From the NCBI GenBank assembly GCA_041917755.1, contig JAYRWY010000007.1, positions 124,001-188,000 on the forward strand: a stretch of 64,000 bases of DNA, read 5' to 3'. Positions within the stretch are counted from its first letter, which is position 1. Each line of letters starts with the position of its first letter. The DNA is from RGZA01 sp041917755. Its GTDB lineage: Bacteria; Pseudomonadota; Alphaproteobacteria; UBA9219; RGZA01. Shown piece by piece: positions 61,313-64,000 of the stretch. The notes under the pieces are model-generated. The model made no database searches. It saw only the letters and a list, made by a program, of their open reading frames with translations, and was not told the origin of the DNA. The position numbers and the translations under genes are program-made.

Positions 61313-62719
61313 GTGGTTTTAAGCCGGGTTGGATCAGTATTACTTATATTGCTTTCATTGATGAGCTTTGGGCTCGTTTACGCGTTAAACGCCGACGAAA
61401 AAGACCCCAAACCAGCTTTTGTTACATCCATTGTAAATCAGATTTTGGCAGCAGGAATCATCCCCGCGCCAGCTAATGATGACCAGACCCTGATTGTTGC
61501 CAGTGCCAATACCACCATTAACACGGCTGACCCATTGCATGAGGCAATTAACGCAGCAGTATTCAAGCGTGTTGAACAACGCGAAGGCCAGGTTCGCCGC
61601 ATTTTGGTAGTTGGCCGTGGCGAAACTTTAACGGCTCGCCTTGTGATGGCCGGAATTAGCCGTACTGAAATTCTAGCTACCCTTGAGGCGCTGCGCCCCC
61701 ATATCAATCCGCGCAAAATCCGCGATGGTCAGGAAGTGGCTGTACTATTCTCGACCGATGGCACAACCGAGCGTTATACCGGTTTGGAACTACGTGATGG
61801 CTTTAATGTGGTAACCATTGCACGCAATGCAGCCAACACGTTTGAAGCATCATTGAAGACTGTAACACCGGAAAAACGCCGCTTTGCGATGCGTGGCAGT
61901 GTGCATGATAACCTTTATGATTCAGGCATTAAGCTGGGCATTCCAAGTTCAGTGCTTTCTACCATTATCAAAACCTATTCTTACAACATCGACTTCCAGC
62001 GTGACGTAAAGGAAGGCGATCGTTTTGAAGTGCTGTATGAGCAATTGGCTGATGCCGATGGCCGCACAGCAGGTGAAGCCACATTGATTTATGCCGCTTT
62101 GCAGGTGGAAGGAAAAATTGTTCCTATCTACCGCGTGGCGACATCCGGCAATTCATTTGAATATTTTGATGCCAAGGGTGAGTCTATCCGTAAGGGATTG
62201 CTGCGTACACCGGTTGAAACGGCACACATCACATCCGGTTTTGGTATGCGCTATCACCCCATCATGGGTTATAACCGCATGCATAAAGGCATTGATTTCG
62301 GCGTTCCAACTGGCACGCCCATTTACGCCGCAGGCGCAGGCATTATTGAAGATGCTGAACGCAAAAACGGCTATGGCATGTACGTAAAAATCAGACATAA
62401 CAACCGTGTTTCAACGGCGTATGCGCATATGAGCCGCTTTGGTCGTGGCATTACGCGCGGTATGCGTGTTGCGCAGGGTGATATCATTGGATATGTCGGT
62501 TCAACCGGCGTATCTACCGGCCCCCATTTACATTACGAAGTATTGGTTGAAAACCAGCAAGTGAATCCACTCAGCGTCGATGTGCCAACCGGTTCGGCTT
62601 TGGGCGGCAAACAACTGGCGTCATTCCAAGATTGGCGCAACAAGGTGCACACCCAGTTTGAACAATTGGTGGCGGCAGCTTCCGACCCAGCGCGTTTGGC
62701 GCAGAACGACAAACGATAG
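61313..62719 (+). CDS. M23-family murein endopeptidase
   Basis: 468 residues with an N-terminal membrane anchor or signal (about 7-25). A LysM/opacity-like domain with GRGETLTARLVMAGISRTEI and an OapA-like middle part follow. A C-terminal LytM domain carries the zinc site in MHKGIDFGVPTGTPIYAAG (H-x3-D) and TGPHLHYEVLVE (H-x-H). This layout is that of periplasmic DD-endopeptidases (MepM type) that cut crosslinks to let the wall grow. Start is GTG 61313. No catalytic residue is missing, so an active enzyme is likely. Confidence 0.92.
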   Translation: MVLSRVGSVLLILLSLMSFGLVYALNADEKDPKPAFVTSIVNQILAAGIIPAPANDDQTLIVASANTTINTADPLHEAINAAVFKRVEQREGQVRRILVVGRGETLTARLVMAGISRTEILATLEALRPHINPRKIRDGQEVAVLFSTDGTTERYTGLELRDGFNVVTIARNAANTFEASLKTVTPEKRRFAMRGSVHDNLYDSGIKLGIPSSVLSTIIKTYSYNIDFQRDVKEGDRFEVLYEQLADADGRTAGEATLIYAALQVEGKIVPIYRVATSGNSFEYFDAKGESIRKGLLRTPVETAHITSGFGMRYHPIMGYNRMHKGIDFGVPTGTPIYAAGAGIIEDAERKNGYGMYVKIRHNNRVSTAYAHMSRFGRGITRGMRVAQGDIIGYVGSTGVSTGPHLHYEVLVENQQVNPLSVDVPTGSALGGKQLASFQDWRNKVHTQFEQLVAAASDPARLAQNDKR

Positions 62720-62848
62720 CGCGCGCTCTTTTGCATTTAATTCCCCCGTATTTAATTCCCTGTGCATAAAACGACATTTGTGTTTCGTGCACCTTTGGAA
62801 CACGGCATAATTCCCCTTCGGTTTTTTTAAATCCAAGGGTTGCCAGTA

Positions 62849-63601
62849 ATGATTAAACCAAGCCTCAAGACAGAGCATTGCCCCGTTTGCAGGGCAGAGG
62901 CTAAGCCATTGGATGTGGTCGATTTTAATAAAAATTGTGAAGAGAAAACCGGCGTGTTTTTACCGCTTTCAGGCCGCAGCGTGTACTATTATCACTGCGC
63001 CAATTGCGGTTTTACCTTTGCCCCGGAATTGATGGCGTGGAGCAAGGAAGAGTTCGAGGCCAATATTTACAATGATGAATATGGCGTGGTTGACCCTGAT
63101 TATCTGGAGGCCCGCCCCGTCAATAATGCCAAGGCCATTTACGATACCTTTGGCCAATTTTATGCCAAGGCACGGCATCTGGACTATGGTGGCGGGAACG
63201 GGTTGATGAGCAAGATTATGCGGGAGAAGGGCTGGAACTCCACCTCCTATGATCCGTTTGTGAATACAGATGTTAAAATTGAAGAATTAGGAAAGTTTGA
63301 TTTCATTACTGCCTTTGAAATTTTCGAGCATGTGAGCGATGTAAATAAGCTGATTCAATCGTTAACGACGTTGATGCATCCACAAAGTGTGGTGTTGTTT
63401 TCAACGCTCATTTCTGATACCGATATCAAGCCTAATCAGCGACTAAATTGGTGGTATGCATCGCCCAGAAACGGGCATATCAGCCTGTTTTCAAAGAAGA
63501 GTTTGTCCCTTCTTGCTGAGAGCGTGAATTTGAAATGTGGCAGTTTTAATAATGTTGCCCATTACCTGTATTACACCAAACCCGAATGGGCACCCAATTA
63601 G
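62849..63601 (+). CDS. SAM-dependent methyltransferase with N-terminal zinc ribbon
   Basis: 250 residues. Cys11/Cys14 (CPVCR) and Cys50/Cys53 (CANCG) make a zinc-ribbon; the methyltransferase part has HLDYGGGNGLMSKIM (motif I) and DFITAFEIFEHVSD. This is the layout of class I methyltransferases often found in sugar or cell-surface pathways; the substrate is unknown. ATG 62849 is chosen over TTG 62840 because AAGGG lies upstream at a suitable distance. Confidence 0.8.
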   Translation: MIKPSLKTEHCPVCRAEAKPLDVVDFNKNCEEKTGVFLPLSGRSVYYYHCANCGFTFAPELMAWSKEEFEANIYNDEYGVVDPDYLEARPVNNAKAIYDTFGQFYAKARHLDYGGGNGLMSKIMREKGWNSTSYDPFVNTDVKIEELGKFDFITAFEIFEHVSDVNKLIQSLTTLMHPQSVVLFSTLISDTDIKPNQRLNWWYASPRNGHISLFSKKSLSLLAESVNLKCGSFNNVAHYLYYTKPEWAPN

Positions 63602-63651
63602 CCCGCCAGTTGATTATAAGTAACCGATTTGAAACGATAAAAGGCAGAACA

Positions 63652-64000
63652 ATGCAATTTACCAAAATGAAAATCACCGGCTTTAAATCCTTTGTGGAGC
63701 CGACCGAATTTGTGATTGAGCAAGGTCTGACCGGCATTGTTGGGCCTAATGGTTGCGGTAAATCCAACGTGGTGGAAAGCCTTCGCTGGGTGATGGGTGA
63801 AAATTCTGCCAAGCGTTTGCGCGGCGGTGAAATGGACGATGTGATTTTCAGCGGTTCGGCTGGACGTCCTGCACGTAACCTTGCCGAAGTAACCTTGTAT
63901 CTTGATAATTCTCAACGCACCGCTTTGGCGGAATTCAACAACGAAGATGAAATTGAAATCATCCGCCATATTGAGCGCGGACAAGGTTCGGATTATCGCA
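63652..64000 (+). CDS. smc: Chromosome segregation protein SMC, N-terminal part
   Basis: The first 116 codons of SMC; the gene runs off the right edge. MQFTKMKITGFKSFVEPTEF is the family start and GPNGCGKSN (31-39) the Walker A loop, followed by LRWVMGENSAKRLRGGEMDD. SMC condenses and separates chromosomes with ScpAB. AAAGGCAG precedes ATG. Confidence 0.96.
   Translation, partial: MQFTKMKITGFKSFVEPTEFVIEQGLTGIVGPNGCGKSNVVESLRWVMGENSAKRLRGGEMDDVIFSGSAGRPARNLAEVTLYLDNSQRTALAEFNNEDEIEIIRHIERGQGSDYR

Noticed and set aside
1..64000. CRISPR arrays, insertion sequences, rRNA, further tRNAs
   Set aside because: Read through for regular repeats, transposase motifs and cloverleaf sequences; only tRNA-Trp was found.

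Overview
The window looks like a chromosome segment of an alphaproteobacterium. The signs are a CcrM-type GANTC DNA methyltransferase next to rnhB, an alphaproteobacterial-style L10 leader RNA before rplJ, an intracellular PHA depolymerase with a Cys lipase box, the DUF721/mutY/dsbA neighbourhood, and PodJ-like and TipN-like polarity proteins. I cannot name the genus. A deep-branching, possibly Micavibrio-like, lineage is only a guess. I see no tRNA array, CRISPR, insertion sequence or complete prophage.

Layout. 0-2 kb: partial rluD (-), tRNA-Trp, secE, nusG. 1.6-4.3 kb: a lone receiver protein, an M48 lipoprotein peptidase and a membrane-anchored transglycosylase-like protein. 4.4-10 kb: rplKA and rplJL as two separately promoted and terminated units, split by three unknown genes. 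rpoBC does not follow rplL; a SulP transporter and mutS do. 14.6-22.6 kb: a DUF305 protein, an unknown protein and a 2055-residue membrane-anchored coiled-coil protein. 22.6-26.7 kb: cysQ, mutM, ubiE and two unknowns. 26.9-30.6 kb: the classic ffh-rpsP-rimM-trmD-rplS operon. 30.6-36.5 kb: a murI-like racemase and leuC/leuD/leuB with three small unknown genes inserted.

36.7-50.1 kb is the most unusual part. Among housekeeping genes (GH13 glucosidase, lepA, a Nudix enzyme) lie six proteins without signal peptides that appear to be built for the cell wall. Three (36717-37613, 37784-39211, 46905-48101) carry different N-terminal domains: SleB-like hydrolase, lambda-type GH104 endolysin, and unknown. 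All three share a glycine-zipper-like hydrophobic segment and Pro/Gln-rich tails with GW motifs. The second is a GH104 plus SGNH-esterase fusion. The other three (48461-50124) form a terminated operon, two of them with peptidoglycan-binding-like modules and a common C-terminal signature. I regard this set as a candidate undescribed murein-targeting system (lysis, predation, or secreted effectors).

50.2-64 kb: dsbA, DUF721 (DciA-like), mutY, phaZ, ccrM, a methyltransferase, rnhB, a YmdB-type phosphodiesterase, ispE, a PodJ-like Sel1/peptidoglycan-binding protein, an M23 endopeptidase, a zinc-ribbon methyltransferase and the start of smc. Four perfect DnaA boxes sit between genes, upstream of the giant coiled-coil gene, ccrM (two), and the podJ-like/M23 pair. 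This suggests a DnaA-linked cell-cycle regulon for polarity, methylation and wall remodelling.
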